Positions 19,850 to 29,127 of a stretch of 64,000 bases of DNA are shown here, one piece after another. The stretch comes from Streptomyces sp. NBC_01244 (GTDB taxonomy: Bacteria > Actinomycetota > Actinomycetes > Streptomycetales > Streptomycetaceae), in NCBI RefSeq assembly GCF_035987325.1, contig NZ_CP108488.1:5270001-5334000 (forward strand). Reading direction: 5' to 3'. Numbering within the stretch: position 1 is the stretch's first letter; each line of letters opens with the position of its first letter. The position numbers were made by a program, and so were the translations under genes. Under the pieces are notes generated by a model. That model was not told where the DNA came from and searched no databases. It saw nothing but the letters and a program-made list of their open reading frames with translations.

Positions 19850-20445
19850 GCTCCTCCGATCGGGGCTGTGTCGAGCGTGGCGAGGTGAGTGCGGAAGGCG
19901 CCGGCGGTATCGGCGACGGTGAGGAAGCCGAGTGGGCGGGTCGGGGTCTCGTACAGCCACTTCTCCTCGCGCAGGAAGGCCAGCAGCCGCAGGGCGGCCG
20001 GCCCGGCGAGGCAGACCGGTACGGGCCGGACGGTGGTCGCGTAGTAGAGGGCGGCGGTCAGCTCATGCAGGGTGCCGACGCCGCCGCCCATCGCGATGAT
20101 CAGGTCGGCGCTCTCCAGGTAGTGCTGGAGGCGGGCGCCGAGGTCAGGCAGGTGGACGGACGTGGTGGTGTGCGGATTGAAGGCTCCCCACGCGTCGTGC
20201 TTGCCCGCCAGGGTGACCGCGGTGACGGTGGTTCCCTGGGAGGCGGCTCCTCGGGCGGCGGCCTCCATCAGGCCGTTGTAGCCGCCGTGGAGGAGCGTGT
20301 ACCCGGCCTTGGCGAGCGCCCGGCCGATCTCCTCAGCCAGGTTCTCCTCCTCGGCGGAGCCAGGGACGACGCCGCCGAAGAACACGGCGGTCAGGCCCTC
20401 GCGGGCCCGGCTGGTGGCCGGGCCCGCGAGGTGGGGTGCACTCAC
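19846..20445 (-). CDS. LOG / TIGR00730-type nucleotide phosphoribohydrolase-like protein
   Basis: A 199-residue Rossmann-fold protein. It has GGYNGLMEAAARGA near residue 55 and MGGGVGTLHEL near 118; the family's usual PGGxGTxxE appears here as MGGGVGT. LOG proteins release ribose 5-phosphate from N6-modified AMP or similar nucleotides. The change at the motif and the coupled PRTase suggest a dedicated nucleotide substrate, which is inference. GTG 20445 overlaps the upstream stop (GTGA). Confidence 0.78.
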   Translation of the reverse strand: MSAPHLAGPATSRAREGLTAVFFGGVVPGSAEEENLAEEIGRALAKAGYTLLHGGYNGLMEAAARGAASQGTTVTAVTLAGKHDAWGAFNPHTTTSVHLPDLGARLQHYLESADLIIAMGGGVGTLHELTAALYYATTVRPVPVCLAGPAALRLLAFLREEKWLYETPTRPLGFLTVADTAGAFRTHLATLDTAPIGGA

Positions 20446-21314
20446 ACCAGCTCCTGGTAGGCGCCGTACGCGGCGACCCCATCGCGCAGCCCGTCGAGCG
20501 CCTCGGGGCAGACCCGCTCGACGAGGGCGAGCATGCGCTCAATCGCCGCGTTGACGTCGGCGGCCAGCGGGACCGCGGGCCCGCTGATCGCCGCGTTCAG
20601 GTCGCTCACGCAGGCCCGGCCGATCGGGGTGACCGCGATCTCCTCGTGCAGCTGGTACCAGCCCCAGAACCGGGAGGCGGGCGCGAGGGCGGCCTTGATG
20701 AGGTCCTTCGTCGCCGTGTGCAGCCGGTGCCACTCGGAGTACGCGACGAACCGCTGGCCGCGCTTGATGCGCTTGTGCAGCAGTACGGCCAGCACCAGGT
20801 GCTCGATCACCAGCTCCGTGCACGTGCGCGGCCGGGCAGCGAACTCGATGGCGAAGCGCTCGGCCACCGCGACCTCGTCCATTTCGACGGGTGCCGGCTG
20901 GCGGTCGAGGAGCGAGGCGGTGGAGATGCTTGCCTGCAGGTCCGGGAGACGGGAGGCGGGGGCGAGGTAGAGGTCGATCTGCTGCAGGCGGCCGTCGTCC
21001 GGGACGAGGAAGACCATGCCGACCCCACCGAGGTCGGCGACGATCGTGTCGCGCCAACCCGGGAAGAGGGCGCCGGCCTCGACGGACATCAGGTCGTCCA
21101 GGGCCTCGACGAACGCGGGCAGCTGGGCGTCGTGAACACCGACGACGAAGTCGACGTCCGAGAGACGGTCGGCCGTGCCGTGAGCCAGCGAACCGCGGAC
21201 CAGCAGGTGGGTGACGGCGGGGGAGGTGGCCAGGATGTCGGCGAGCTTCGACAGGAGCGGAAGCTGGGCCGGTCGGTTGGCGTGGGTGAGCTCGGCCAGT
21301 TGCAGGGTGGGCAT
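20442..21314 (-). CDS. Nucleotidyltransferase (Pol-beta / AadA-like)
   Basis: A 290-residue protein with an N-terminal Pol-beta-type active site, RGSLAHGTADRLSDVDFVV near residues 40-58 (GS plus DxD), and a helical C-terminal domain like that of aminoglycoside adenylyltransferases. It would transfer a nucleotide from an NTP to a small hydroxylated or amino acceptor. GGAGG lies six bases before ATG 21314. It is the first of four genes joined by 4-base overlaps (NTase-LOG-PRTase-HAD). Confidence 0.78.
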   Translation of the reverse strand: MPTLQLAELTHANRPAQLPLLSKLADILATSPAVTHLLVRGSLAHGTADRLSDVDFVVGVHDAQLPAFVEALDDLMSVEAGALFPGWRDTIVADLGGVGMVFLVPDDGRLQQIDLYLAPASRLPDLQASISTASLLDRQPAPVEMDEVAVAERFAIEFAARPRTCTELVIEHLVLAVLLHKRIKRGQRFVAYSEWHRLHTATKDLIKAALAPASRFWGWYQLHEEIAVTPIGRACVSDLNAAISGPAVPLAADVNAAIERMLALVERVCPEALDGLRDGVAAYGAYQELV

Positions 21315-21368
21315 ACTCGTCCTCCATTCGGATTCGGGCGGGGTGGACTGTGCGAGGTGGGCGGTCGG

Positions 21369-22202
21369 TCAGGCCGTGAGGGCGAGCAGGCGGCTCTTCG
21401 CGACCGTCCACCGCGTAGCGGCCTCCACGTCGCCGAGCGAGGTGTGCAGTTCGACGAGCAGGTCGTAGACCGCGCCCTCGGGAAGGGCGTAGGTGTAGAA
21501 CAGCCGCAGCAGCATCCGCTCGGCCGCCTCCGTGTAGCCCAAGGCGACCATGCCCCGGGCGGCCTGCATCCGTTCCGCGAGCACCATCTGGTCCGCGTTG
21601 GGGAGGGGCTCGGCCGCGGCCGGGTGGAGGGTCGGGCGCCGGGCCAGCCGCTGGTAGGCGTCGTCGGTGTACACGTCGGCGATCAGGTGCACGCGCTCAG
21701 GGCCGAGCAGGTTGCACACGCCGTGGGCGTAGGTCGGCGTCAGCCGCCAGATCCGCCCACCGGCCATGTGCACCTTGGTGCCGCCGGTGACCAGGAACGC
21801 GGACGAGTTGGTGTGCAGTGGGATGTGCAGCCGGTGCCGCTCGACCTGGTCGAGGTCGTCGTAGTCGCGGTGCTCCCAGAGGAAGGCGTTGGGCTCAAGC
21901 CGTGCGAGCCGCACCCACATGTAGTTAAGGCCGAGTTCGTTGAGCAGCGCGGTCGTGGCCGGCATCTGCGCGAGGAGGTCGGTCGGCTTGGCCGTGCAGT
22001 CGCCGATCGTGACGTCGGCTGCGTCGCCGGAGGCGTTCATCAGGGAGGTCGTCCACCAGCCGCCCGACTGGTAGGCGCTGTACTCCGCCTTCCAGGGGGC
22101 CAGGGCGGTCAGAGCCTCGTGGCGCATCCGCTCAAGCTGAGCGGAGTCGATGCTGTCCAGCTGGGCGATCTGCCCAGTCAGGGTGGTCAGGGTGCTGTCC
22201 AT
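21369..22202 (-). CDS. Aspartyl/asparaginyl beta-hydroxylase-like protein
   Basis: A 277-residue putative Fe(II)/2-oxoglutarate oxygenase. Metal-ligand-like residues appear as EHRD near 120 and YAHGV near 165; the conserved HIPLHTN segment follows the first pair, as in the Asp/Asn hydroxylase family. The C-terminal 70 residues are helical and not typical of the oxygenase core. GGAGGG precedes ATG 22202. It lies 54 bp before the nucleotidyltransferase and probably shares its transcript. Confidence 0.7.
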   Translation of the reverse strand: MDSTLTTLTGQIAQLDSIDSAQLERMRHEALTALAPWKAEYSAYQSGGWWTTSLMNASGDAADVTIGDCTAKPTDLLAQMPATTALLNELGLNYMWVRLARLEPNAFLWEHRDYDDLDQVERHRLHIPLHTNSSAFLVTGGTKVHMAGGRIWRLTPTYAHGVCNLLGPERVHLIADVYTDDAYQRLARRPTLHPAAAEPLPNADQMVLAERMQAARGMVALGYTEAAERMLLRLFYTYALPEGAVYDLLVELHTSLGDVEAATRWTVAKSRLLALTA

Positions 22203-22434
22203 CAGTTCCCTCCGGTCGTCGGCCCTACGGGTGCGGGCCGGTAAGCGCGTGGTGCTGCATGGGTTCGTTCTGTTCAGCTCGGAACGGCGGCGGCGGAGGC
22301 CGACCAAGCGGGGGCTGCCTCGCAGGTGTGGTCGGCGTGTACCGCGGCGACGCCGAGCGTGGTGAAGCCGGCAGCCATCCCAAGGGCCCACAGCGACGTG
22401 AGGGCCGTGCCGAGACGGTCGTGGGACTGGTCCG

Positions 22435-22638
22435 TCACTGGTGGCCCAGCCCCCGCTCGCGGAGTTCGATCGCCCGCGACAGCTGACTGTGGAACCGCTC
22501 CACCTGCCCGGGAGTGAGCACCAGCGTGGTGCTCTCGGTGGTCTCGTCCAGGTGGTGGAGCGTGATCGGTATCGAGGCCCGCTGGGTGTCGTGGTCGTAC
22601 GTGATGTCGATCTGGTTCGGTGTCGCGTAGCCGATCAC
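22435..22638 (-). CDS. Small protein, likely first gene of the alaS cassette transcript
   Basis: A 67-residue protein of unknown family with beta-strand-like (IDITYDHDTQRASIPITLHH) and C-terminal helical parts. GTG 22638 has GGAG five bases upstream. It sits next to the divergent XRE promoter region and 232 bp ahead of the hydroxylase gene; those 232 bp show no convincing gene. Confidence 0.5.
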   Translation of the reverse strand: MIGYATPNQIDITYDHDTQRASIPITLHHLDETTESTTLVLTPGQVERFHSQLSRAIELRERGLGHQ

Positions 22639-22708
22639 TGGAACTCCATGACGAATAGACGGCGTCGGTTGTCCGAAAAACCCGCAGGGGTAGGGGTGGT
22701 TGGGCCGT

Positions 22709-22719
22709 TTACTTGGTAA
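22709..22719. promoter_or_regulatory. Candidate operator TTACTTGGTAA between divergent transcripts
   Basis: A short palindrome, TTAC-TTG-GTAA, in the region between the XRE regulator and the minus-strand cassette genes. The location fits an operator for the XRE protein; binding is untested and no promoter consensus is clear. Confidence 0.3.
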
Positions 22720-22800
22720 GAACCTTGCTCGTCACCTGCGTTGCGGGGCCAGGAGCGGATGTGTACCGCGCCGGTGTACGCATCAGGGGAAGGAGCGACC

Positions 22801-24192
22801 GTGCCGCAGCCGTCCAAGGATCTTGATCCGACCCGGTCTCCGCAGGACTGGTTTGGTGCTCACCTGCGCCACTGGCGCATGGTCCGGAGGAAGACGCAGC
22901 GGGAGCTGGCGCACGAGGTCCACGTCAGCGCCAGCACCATCGCGAAGATCGAGAAGGCCGAGCGGCCCTGTGACCTGCCGTTGGCGCGCAGCCTCGATGA
23001 CGCATTGGACACCGGCGGAATCCTGGCCTGGCTGTGCCTGCGTACGGGCACCGATGCGGACAACGCACCCGGTGATGCGGACAGCCCCGCTGTACCCCTG
23101 GTGCCGTCGGGCCTACCAGGGTTCCCAGCGGCCATGCTGCCGGTAGCTGAAGGCACTACAGGCGACGGGAGCCACGTGGACCGCCGCACGTTCCTCGGCG
23201 CAACCGGGGCCGCAGCCCTCTTAGTCGGTACCCCTCTGTCCCACCTGATCAAGCCCGCCGAGCCCTCCCGCCTGCCCTCCGTCGTCCGGCCCGAGGACAT
23301 CGAGCAGGTCGAGGCCGCGGCGACGGTGCTCGCGGGATGGGATCACCACTACGGCGGCGGAGGCATCGTCCGGACCGCGGCCGAAGCGCAACTCCGCTGG
23401 GCGTCCGCACTCCTCGAACTGCCCTGCCCGGACACCTTGCGGGCCGGCCTCTTCGCCGCCGCTGCCCGACTCGGCATGGTCGTGGGCGCGGCGGACTTCG
23501 ATGCGCACGCCCACCAGGACGCCCGCCGTGTCTTCGCCTTCGCAGCCGCCTGCGCCGAAGAGGCAGGTCAGTGGCACCTGCGAGCCAAGGTCTACTCGTA
23601 CCGAGCCCGTCAGGCCGTCTGGCTCGGGGACTGCGATGCAGGCCTGACGTACGCGGAACTGGGCCTTGCCCACGAGAACCGGCTCACTCCCACCGAGCAG
23701 GCCATGCTCCACACCGCGAAAGCCCGCGCGCTGGCCAAGGCCGGTGAAGTGCAGGCCGCGCTGCGGGCCGTCGGACAGGCCGACGAGGCCTTCGCGCAGG
23801 CCCGTCCCGGCGAAGACCCGCCCTGGATGGCCTACTACGACGCCGCTCAGCACGCGGGCGCCACCGGGCACGCCCTGTACGACCTCATCGCCGTCGGGTA
23901 CAGGCCGGACACGGCCGCAGACCGCCTGAGAACGGCTGTCGAAGGACACACGGAGGCGTACGTGCGATCCCGTACGTTCTCCAGGTCGAAGCTGGCTTCT
24001 CTCACGATGGCCACCGGCGACCCGCATGAAGCCGCCACCATCGGGAACCAGGCCCTGGACGAAGTCGTGAAACTCCAATCCCGCCGGGCAACAGACGACA
24101 TGCGGCACCTGGCCAGGCTCGCTGCCGTACACCGAACGACCCCCGAGGCGGCCAAGCTGCGCGACCGCATCAAGGAGACGATCAAGACGTGA
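22801..24192 (+). CDS. XRE-family helix-turn-helix regulator with TPR-like C-terminus
   Basis: A 463-residue regulator. An N-terminal helix-turn-helix lies at about residues 17-65 (RKTQRELAHEVHVSASTIAKI). An Ala-rich segment near 120-145 begins RRTFLGATGAAALL, and a long helical TPR-like region fills the C-terminal half. Streptomyces proteins of this type often control adjacent secondary-metabolism or stress genes. GTG 22801 has AAGGAG five bases upstream. It overlaps the kinase gene by four bases and is divergent from the alaS cassette, so control of that cassette is plausible. Confidence 0.8.
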   Translation: MPQPSKDLDPTRSPQDWFGAHLRHWRMVRRKTQRELAHEVHVSASTIAKIEKAERPCDLPLARSLDDALDTGGILAWLCLRTGTDADNAPGDADSPAVPLVPSGLPGFPAAMLPVAEGTTGDGSHVDRRTFLGATGAAALLVGTPLSHLIKPAEPSRLPSVVRPEDIEQVEAAATVLAGWDHHYGGGGIVRTAAEAQLRWASALLELPCPDTLRAGLFAAAARLGMVVGAADFDAHAHQDARRVFAFAAACAEEAGQWHLRAKVYSYRARQAVWLGDCDAGLTYAELGLAHENRLTPTEQAMLHTAKARALAKAGEVQAALRAVGQADEAFAQARPGEDPPWMAYYDAAQHAGATGHALYDLIAVGYRPDTAADRLRTAVEGHTEAYVRSRTFSRSKLASLTMATGDPHEAATIGNQALDEVVKLQSRRATDDMRHLARLAAVHRTTPEAAKLRDRIKETIKT

Positions 24193-25103
24193 CCCTCGCC
24201 CCCGCCGACAGCGTTACCGTCTCCCGCCGCGTCCTCATCGACGCCTGCCGGACCCTCGGGCTGGATACCGGGGGCGCCGAGCCGATCCGGATCGCGGAGA
24301 ACGCCATATGGAGGCTCCCCGGGAAGGTGGTAGCCCGGATTTCCCGCCCCGGGGGCACGCCCGCGGCCTCACGTGAGATCGCCGTCGCCAACTGGCTTGC
24401 CGACAACGGCGTCCCCGCTGTACGGCCGGCCCCCGGCATCGCCCAGCCCATCACCATCGACGGCCGAGCGGTGACCATCTGGGAGGAACTTCCGCCGCAC
24501 CGTGACGGGAACGTCAACGAGGTCGCGCACCTCTTGAAGGCCCTCCATGCGCTTCCGGAGCCCGACTTCGACCTTGAGCCTCTGGAGCCGTTCGGGAAGA
24601 TCCGCACCAGGCTCGACCAGGCGAAGGCCATCAAGGAGACCGACCTGGAATGGCTGTACCGCTACACGGACCGCCTTGAAGGGGCATGGCTTCGGCTCGT
24701 GGAGACCCCTGGTCTGTCGCGGTGCGTCCTGCACGGGGACGCCTGGGTCGGCAATGTCGCCTCCGCTGACGACGGCACGGCCTATCTCCTCGACCTCGAC
24801 AGTTTCACCGTCGGCCCGCGGGAGTGGGACCTGACTTCCACCGCGGTGAAGCTCACGTCCACCAGCAGCATCACCCGGCATGACTACGAGGACTTCTGCA
24901 CCGTCTACGGCGCGGACGTCACCAGCTGGGACGGGTACGAGGTCCTGCGGGACATCAGGGAACTGCGGATGACGGCTTACGCCGCCCGGATCACGACCGA
25001 GCACCCTGACCACCCCCATGCCCGCGACGAGACCCAGTACCGGATCGAATGCCTCATGGGGGGCCAAGGACAGCGGCCTTGGCGGTGGACTGCAGTGCCG
25101 TAG
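24189..25103 (+). CDS. APH-type phosphotransferase
   Basis: A 304-residue kinase of the aminoglycoside/choline-kinase fold. It has the catalytic loop VLHGDAWVGNV near residue 178 and the metal-binding LLDLDSF near 198, and a WEELPPH hinge near 100. It should phosphorylate a small hydroxylated molecule; the substrate is unknown. It is translationally coupled to the XRE regulator (GTGA overlap), so regulator and kinase likely act together on the divergent cassette's product or inducer. Confidence 0.8.
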   Translation: MTLAPADSVTVSRRVLIDACRTLGLDTGGAEPIRIAENAIWRLPGKVVARISRPGGTPAASREIAVANWLADNGVPAVRPAPGIAQPITIDGRAVTIWEELPPHRDGNVNEVAHLLKALHALPEPDFDLEPLEPFGKIRTRLDQAKAIKETDLEWLYRYTDRLEGAWLRLVETPGLSRCVLHGDAWVGNVASADDGTAYLLDLDSFTVGPREWDLTSTAVKLTSTSSITRHDYEDFCTVYGADVTSWDGYEVLRDIRELRMTAYAARITTEHPDHPHARDETQYRIECLMGGQGQRPWRWTAVP

Positions 25104-25232
25104 CGGTAGGTCGGTGCAGTTCGTGGCTTCCCTCAGAAGGAGCCGCACCGATGGCCAATGGACCACCGCTCGGCGACGCTGCCACACTCATCCCGGAAGT
25201 CACTTGGGCTTCCGGGGTGAGGTGGGGGCGGG

Positions 25233-25886
25233 ATGGGGTGGCAGCCACCAGCTGGCGAGGGCTGGATACGGGGAGAGGACGGCATATATCGCCGGGGGCC
25301 AGGTGCGGAGAACGGGGGGAAGGCCCCGATACGTGCGCAGGAATCCGCACTGCAGAGCCGCAAGCGCGCCGTGGGTTGGACATTGTTCGCAGCCTTCGTC
25401 GTGTTGGGTCTTGTACTGAACCAGCGCGACATGGCAGCGGACGACGACGCCCCTACCGCAGCATGCTCGAACACGCTGTCCGCGGGCTGCCTCTCCGTCG
25501 AGGACGGGGAGGGCTCGGTCTCCGCCGACTCCGACGTCTACGCAGACGATGTCTCCCCGACCGCCTCTCCGCAGGCCACCCCGGTTTCGACGCCGCCTTC
25601 CCCCAGCATTCCGCCAGGACTTGAGGCGGCCTTTGACGTCTTCGTGGAGAAAGGGCTTGTCCCGGCTGGCACCCCACACGGCGTGTGCCCTTCCTCGGCG
25701 CCGCAGAAGTGGTGGATCGGAGCCGAGGCTAACTGCTGGCAGATGTCCACGATCCCGACGCCGTCGACCCTTACCAAGCCGTCGACCGCGCCAACGTTCG
25801 GCTCCGGCGTCACCATCTGCAGCGACGGCTGGGTCTCTGGCTCCAAGGGGCGCGGTACCTGCTCGCACCACGGAGGAGTCCGCTGA
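25233..25886 (+). CDS. Membrane-anchored protein with DUF3761-like C-terminus
   Basis: A 217-residue protein with one transmembrane segment at about residues 47-65, a long Ser/Pro/Thr-rich linker, and a C-terminal Cys-containing motif CSDGWVSGSKGRGTCSHHGG like that of DUF3761 proteins, which occur in phage and mobile elements. The C-terminal part is probably outside the cell. Function unknown. Confidence 0.65.
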   Translation: MGWQPPAGEGWIRGEDGIYRRGPGAENGGKAPIRAQESALQSRKRAVGWTLFAAFVVLGLVLNQRDMAADDDAPTAACSNTLSAGCLSVEDGEGSVSADSDVYADDVSPTASPQATPVSTPPSPSIPPGLEAAFDVFVEKGLVPAGTPHGVCPSSAPQKWWIGAEANCWQMSTIPTPSTLTKPSTAPTFGSGVTICSDGWVSGSKGRGTCSHHGGVR

Positions 25887-26108
25887 GTACAGCCGGGCAT
25901 GTGCCGGGCAAGAGCGCAGATGGAGTGATCGACGGGTATGCCGCAAGCCCGGCCGTAGATTCCGGTCGGGCCTGCGGCATGGGCGGGGACCCGGGGGCAA
26001 CGCTGATGGTGCGGGGTGCTGAGGGTGCTGGCCAGTGGGTGGCGTTCTGATGTCCCCATGTGCGCTTGGGGTTTGTGTCTGGTGGGTCCGTCGTTGCCGT
26101 TTGGCCGG

Positions 26109-26504
26109 TTAGTCCTCTGCGTGTTCGGCGAGGTATTCGAGGGTGTCTTCCGCGGTGACGATGGGGAGCAGGCGCTCGTAGTCGGCGTAGTCCTCGTCGG
26201 TCATGATGTCGATGGCGTCGTCGACCACGGAGCCCTGGGGGAGCTTGGCGAGGTACTTCAGAACCAGGTCGACGAAGACCTGGCGCTTCGCATCGAGGTC
26301 GCGCAGCCAGTCGGCCTCACGCCGCAACTGCGCCAGCCCGGCGGCCTGCTCTTCCGGGGTGATGGTGTTGAGCAGGAGGTGCTCGGCGTGGGTGAACGGA
26401 CGCCCGTCGCGATGGTAGGGGCGCTGGGGGTCGTCGAGGTGGCCGTCCCAGTCGACGTCGGTGAAGAGAACGACGACGTCGGGGCGGATGGAAGGCTGGG
26501 GCAT
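26109..26504 (-). CDS. Element-borne protein of unknown function
   Basis: A 131-residue acidic protein (VVVLFTDVDWDGHLDDPQRP near the N-terminus; C-terminus rich in Asp/Glu). AAGGAA precedes ATG 26504. I do not recognise a family. It follows the relaxase gene in the same direction, 234 bp downstream, so it may be part of the mobilisation transcript. Confidence 0.6.
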   Translation of the reverse strand: MPQPSIRPDVVVLFTDVDWDGHLDDPQRPYHRDGRPFTHAEHLLLNTITPEEQAAGLAQLRREADWLRDLDAKRQVFVDLVLKYLAKLPQGSVVDDAIDIMTDEDYADYERLLPIVTAEDTLEYLAEHAED

Positions 26505-26737
26505 GGGTGGGTTCCTTCTGTGGTGTCGTGTGATCGGTTCGGGGTGCTGAGCGGTTCGGGGCGGTGTCTGTGGGTGGTGCTCGGGGCATAGGGGTGCGCC
26601 TTGGGTTAGGGGCATGGGCTGCGGGTGCGAAGGGCTTTCCCGCCGGGGGTGGGGCGGCTGCTGAGCGGGTGACGGCTGCCCTGGCCATGAGTGGTCGAGC
26701 CCATCGGCCAGGTGGCGTCCCGGCTGGATTGCCGTGA

Positions 26738-28471
26738 TCAGCGCCGACGAGTGGCTTCGTTCGCTGCCCTGTTCGCAGGTTGTGCCGGTGCCGAGGAAGG
26801 GGTCCTGTGCTTGCCTCGGACGGGTGTGGCGTGGACGTTTCCGGGGTCGGCGGGCAGGTGGGCGAGGCGGCGCAGGCGCCAGGTGAGGACGTCGCTGACC
26901 GAGGTGGCGCTATCCAGTTCCCGGTGCCGGGTGGCTTCGGTGAGCAGGGTGGCCGGATCGTGGCCGGCGGCGTGGGTGTCGGCGAGGGTGGCTGCCAGCG
27001 CGGGCCAGCCGGGCTCGGCCAGGACCTGTTCGGCAAGGTCGGGGACCACCTGGCGCAGAACGGCCGCGTGCCGGTGCTGCAAGGACTGCGGCAGGACGCG
27101 GCCTCGCTGACGGAGCACGGCTATGGGCTGCGCTGCGGCGGCCTGGTAGGCGGCGCGCAGGTGCTCGGCGGCCTGCCGTGCGGCTTCGGCCTGCTGGGCG
27201 TGGTGCTTCTTGCCGTGCCAGTTCGCCGCCGCGATGGCGAGGAAGAACGCCATGTCGATGAGCATGGCCGTGGTGGCGCCGTCTTCTCCGCGGCCGAGGG
27301 CCGGTCCGCTGTGGACGAGGTCCCGGGCAGCCTGCCGCAGGGCGCGGTCATGCCCGCGAGCGGCTCTCACGTGGGACCGGGTGGCCCGCTCGAACGACGA
27401 GGCCGCGTCCCGCAGCTCCTTGCGGGTGTGCGCGGCGGAGGATTTGGCGAGCGCGTCGAGCACCTCCCCCATGGCTGCGATCTGCCCCGCGATCAGGCCG
27501 TCGTCGTCGCCGTTGTCGATGACGAGCAGCGCCTGCCAGGCGGCAGCGGTTGCGCGGCGTCGTGCGAACGCGGGCCCGGTCACCGGCGGCAGGGTGGGAC
27601 GGTCCTGGTCGCTGCTGTCGTCGGCGGTCTCCGCCGGGGTGGTCCAGCGTTCGCGCATGCGGGGCAGGGACAGGTCCGGGGCGAGCTTCGACCCGGAGAA
27701 GTAGACGGGTTCGCCGTTCTTGTTGCGGTCATCGGGCAGGGCGATGGTGTAGCCGAGGACATCCCCGGACGGCGCCTTCCGCTGCCGTACGAGGAGGCCG
27801 GCGGAGGCGAGGCGGTCGAAGAACTCCTCCTCGCTCTGGGCGCCGGCCACGGCACGGCGGACGGTCTCGCGTAGTTCCTCCCTCGGGGTGCGTTCACGCT
27901 GGTAGCGGTCGGCTTTGTGGCGTTCGGCGCTGGTGGGCCGCTGGGCGGCGGTCCCGTCACCGGTGCTGAGGCGCCGCAGGCCATAGTCGGCTTCGACGAG
28001 ACGGGCTTCGGCCTGGGAACGTTTGGCTTCGTTGTGGCGGCGGGGCCGGCGGCCGTCCTCGCGGACGGTCGTGGCGATGATGTGGATGTGGTCGTCGGCG
28101 TGCCTGACAGCTGCCCAGCGGCAGGCGGCAGTGTCGCCCTCGGGGGCGATCCCGGTGGCGGCGACCATCCGGCGGGCAATGTCGCCCCACTGCTCGTCGC
28201 TGAGGAGCGGGTCCTCGGGCGCGGCACGTACGGACAGGTGCCACACATGCTCGGTGGGGCGCCGCGACTCGGGCAGGGCTTCGACGGGCTGGTCGAGGAG
28301 CCTTTGCAGGTCCTCGTAAGTGGCGGCTGGGTCACGGCCGGGGTCAGGGACGAGGCCGTCCCAGGCGGCCACGAGGTGGGGGTCGGTGTGCTCTTCGTGG
28401 GTGCCGGGCCCGTAGAGGTAGCGGATCAGGCCGATGGTGCGACTGCCCATCGTGTGGACGCGGGGGATCAT
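26738..28471 (-). CDS. Relaxase / mobilisation nuclease (MobA-like)
   Basis: A 577-residue relaxase that would nick the element's origin of transfer and pilot the strand. The N-terminal motif IRYLYGPG near residues 18-25 holds the candidate catalytic Tyr. The metal-binding HUH-type motif is HADDHIHIIAT near 122. The C-terminal half is helical and Ala-rich. The ATG at 28471 overlaps the MobC stop (ATGA) and has GGAGG ten bases upstream. It is the only transfer enzyme found in the element. Confidence 0.85.
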   Translation of the reverse strand: MIPRVHTMGSRTIGLIRYLYGPGTHEEHTDPHLVAAWDGLVPDPGRDPAATYEDLQRLLDQPVEALPESRRPTEHVWHLSVRAAPEDPLLSDEQWGDIARRMVAATGIAPEGDTAACRWAAVRHADDHIHIIATTVREDGRRPRRHNEAKRSQAEARLVEADYGLRRLSTGDGTAAQRPTSAERHKADRYQRERTPREELRETVRRAVAGAQSEEEFFDRLASAGLLVRQRKAPSGDVLGYTIALPDDRNKNGEPVYFSGSKLAPDLSLPRMRERWTTPAETADDSSDQDRPTLPPVTGPAFARRRATAAAWQALLVIDNGDDDGLIAGQIAAMGEVLDALAKSSAAHTRKELRDAASSFERATRSHVRAARGHDRALRQAARDLVHSGPALGRGEDGATTAMLIDMAFFLAIAAANWHGKKHHAQQAEAARQAAEHLRAAYQAAAAQPIAVLRQRGRVLPQSLQHRHAAVLRQVVPDLAEQVLAEPGWPALAATLADTHAAGHDPATLLTEATRHRELDSATSVSDVLTWRLRRLAHLPADPGNVHATPVRGKHRTPSSAPAQPANRAANEATRRR

Positions 28472-29127
28472 CCGGTGGGAGCCTCCGTATCCAGGTAGCG
28501 CTGGGTGAAGTCCTCCACCCGCTGGGCGGTCCGCTGGACGGCGTCGAGGACCGCCTTGGCGTGCGGGGCGTCGGCGCCGGAGTTCAGGACGGTGGCGACC
28601 TGGTTGAGGTTGTTGCCGATCGGGCCGAGGGCCCGGCGCAGGGCGAACAGCTCGCTGACGATCTCCCGGCGGGTGGCGATCTCGGCTTCGGTGCGGTCGA
28701 GGTCGCGCGCGGCCTTCAGAGCGGCGTGGGCGAGGAAGCCGGCGACGCTCATGCGGCAGGCCGAAGCCGCGTGGACGAGGAGTTGGTACTCGTCGTCGTT
28801 CATGCGGCAGCTGGGCTGGTGGATGCGCTTGTTCTCGGCGCGCAGTCGTTCGCGCTGGCGCACGTGCGATGTCGTCGGCACGGCGTGCGTGCAGCGCGTG
28901 GTGTGGCAGGTGTGGTGTCCGTCCCTGCCCGGGTGTGGTCCTCCCTCGGCCGCATCCCGAAGGACAGGCGCCCCCTGGTGCCGGTCCTCCCTCGCCACCC
29001 CTGGGGCGGGGGAGCGCAGAGCATTGCTCCCAACGGGAGCAATGCTCTGGGTACAACTTGCTCCGTCTGAGACTGAGTTTCCGGTCACCTGCTGGCCTGT
29101 GGGTTCCCCGGTGTGCTGGTCGTGCAT
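28468..29127 (-). CDS. MobC-like relaxosome accessory protein
   Basis: A 219-residue protein whose C-terminal 110 residues match MobC: CRMNDDEYQLLVHAASACRM near 108, then LRRALGPIGNNLNQVATVLN near 165. MobC binds oriT and helps the relaxase. ATG 29127 has a strong AGAGGAG site. The first 90 residues are poorly conserved in character and contain a perfect DNA hairpin (29017-29049), so a shorter product from GTG 28881 is an alternative. Confidence 0.78.
   Translation of the reverse strand: MHDQHTGEPTGQQVTGNSVSDGASCTQSIAPVGSNALRSPAPGVAREDRHQGAPVLRDAAEGGPHPGRDGHHTCHTTRCTHAVPTTSHVRQRERLRAENKRIHQPSCRMNDDEYQLLVHAASACRMSVAGFLAHAALKAARDLDRTEAEIATRREIVSELFALRRALGPIGNNLNQVATVLNSGADAPHAKAVLDAVQRTAQRVEDFTQRYLDTEAPTG
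29017..29049. repeat. Perfect 15-bp inverted repeat, candidate oriT
   Basis: CAGAGCATTGCTCCC and its exact complement separated by AAC, inside the 5' part of the mobC frame. oriT sites of MobA/MobC systems usually lie at or just upstream of mobC and contain such repeats. No nick site can be named. Confidence 0.4.

Noticed and set aside
22635..22817. 60-codon minus-strand frame overlapping the XRE start region
   Set aside because: No ribosome site and composition of chance; it covers the divergent control region.
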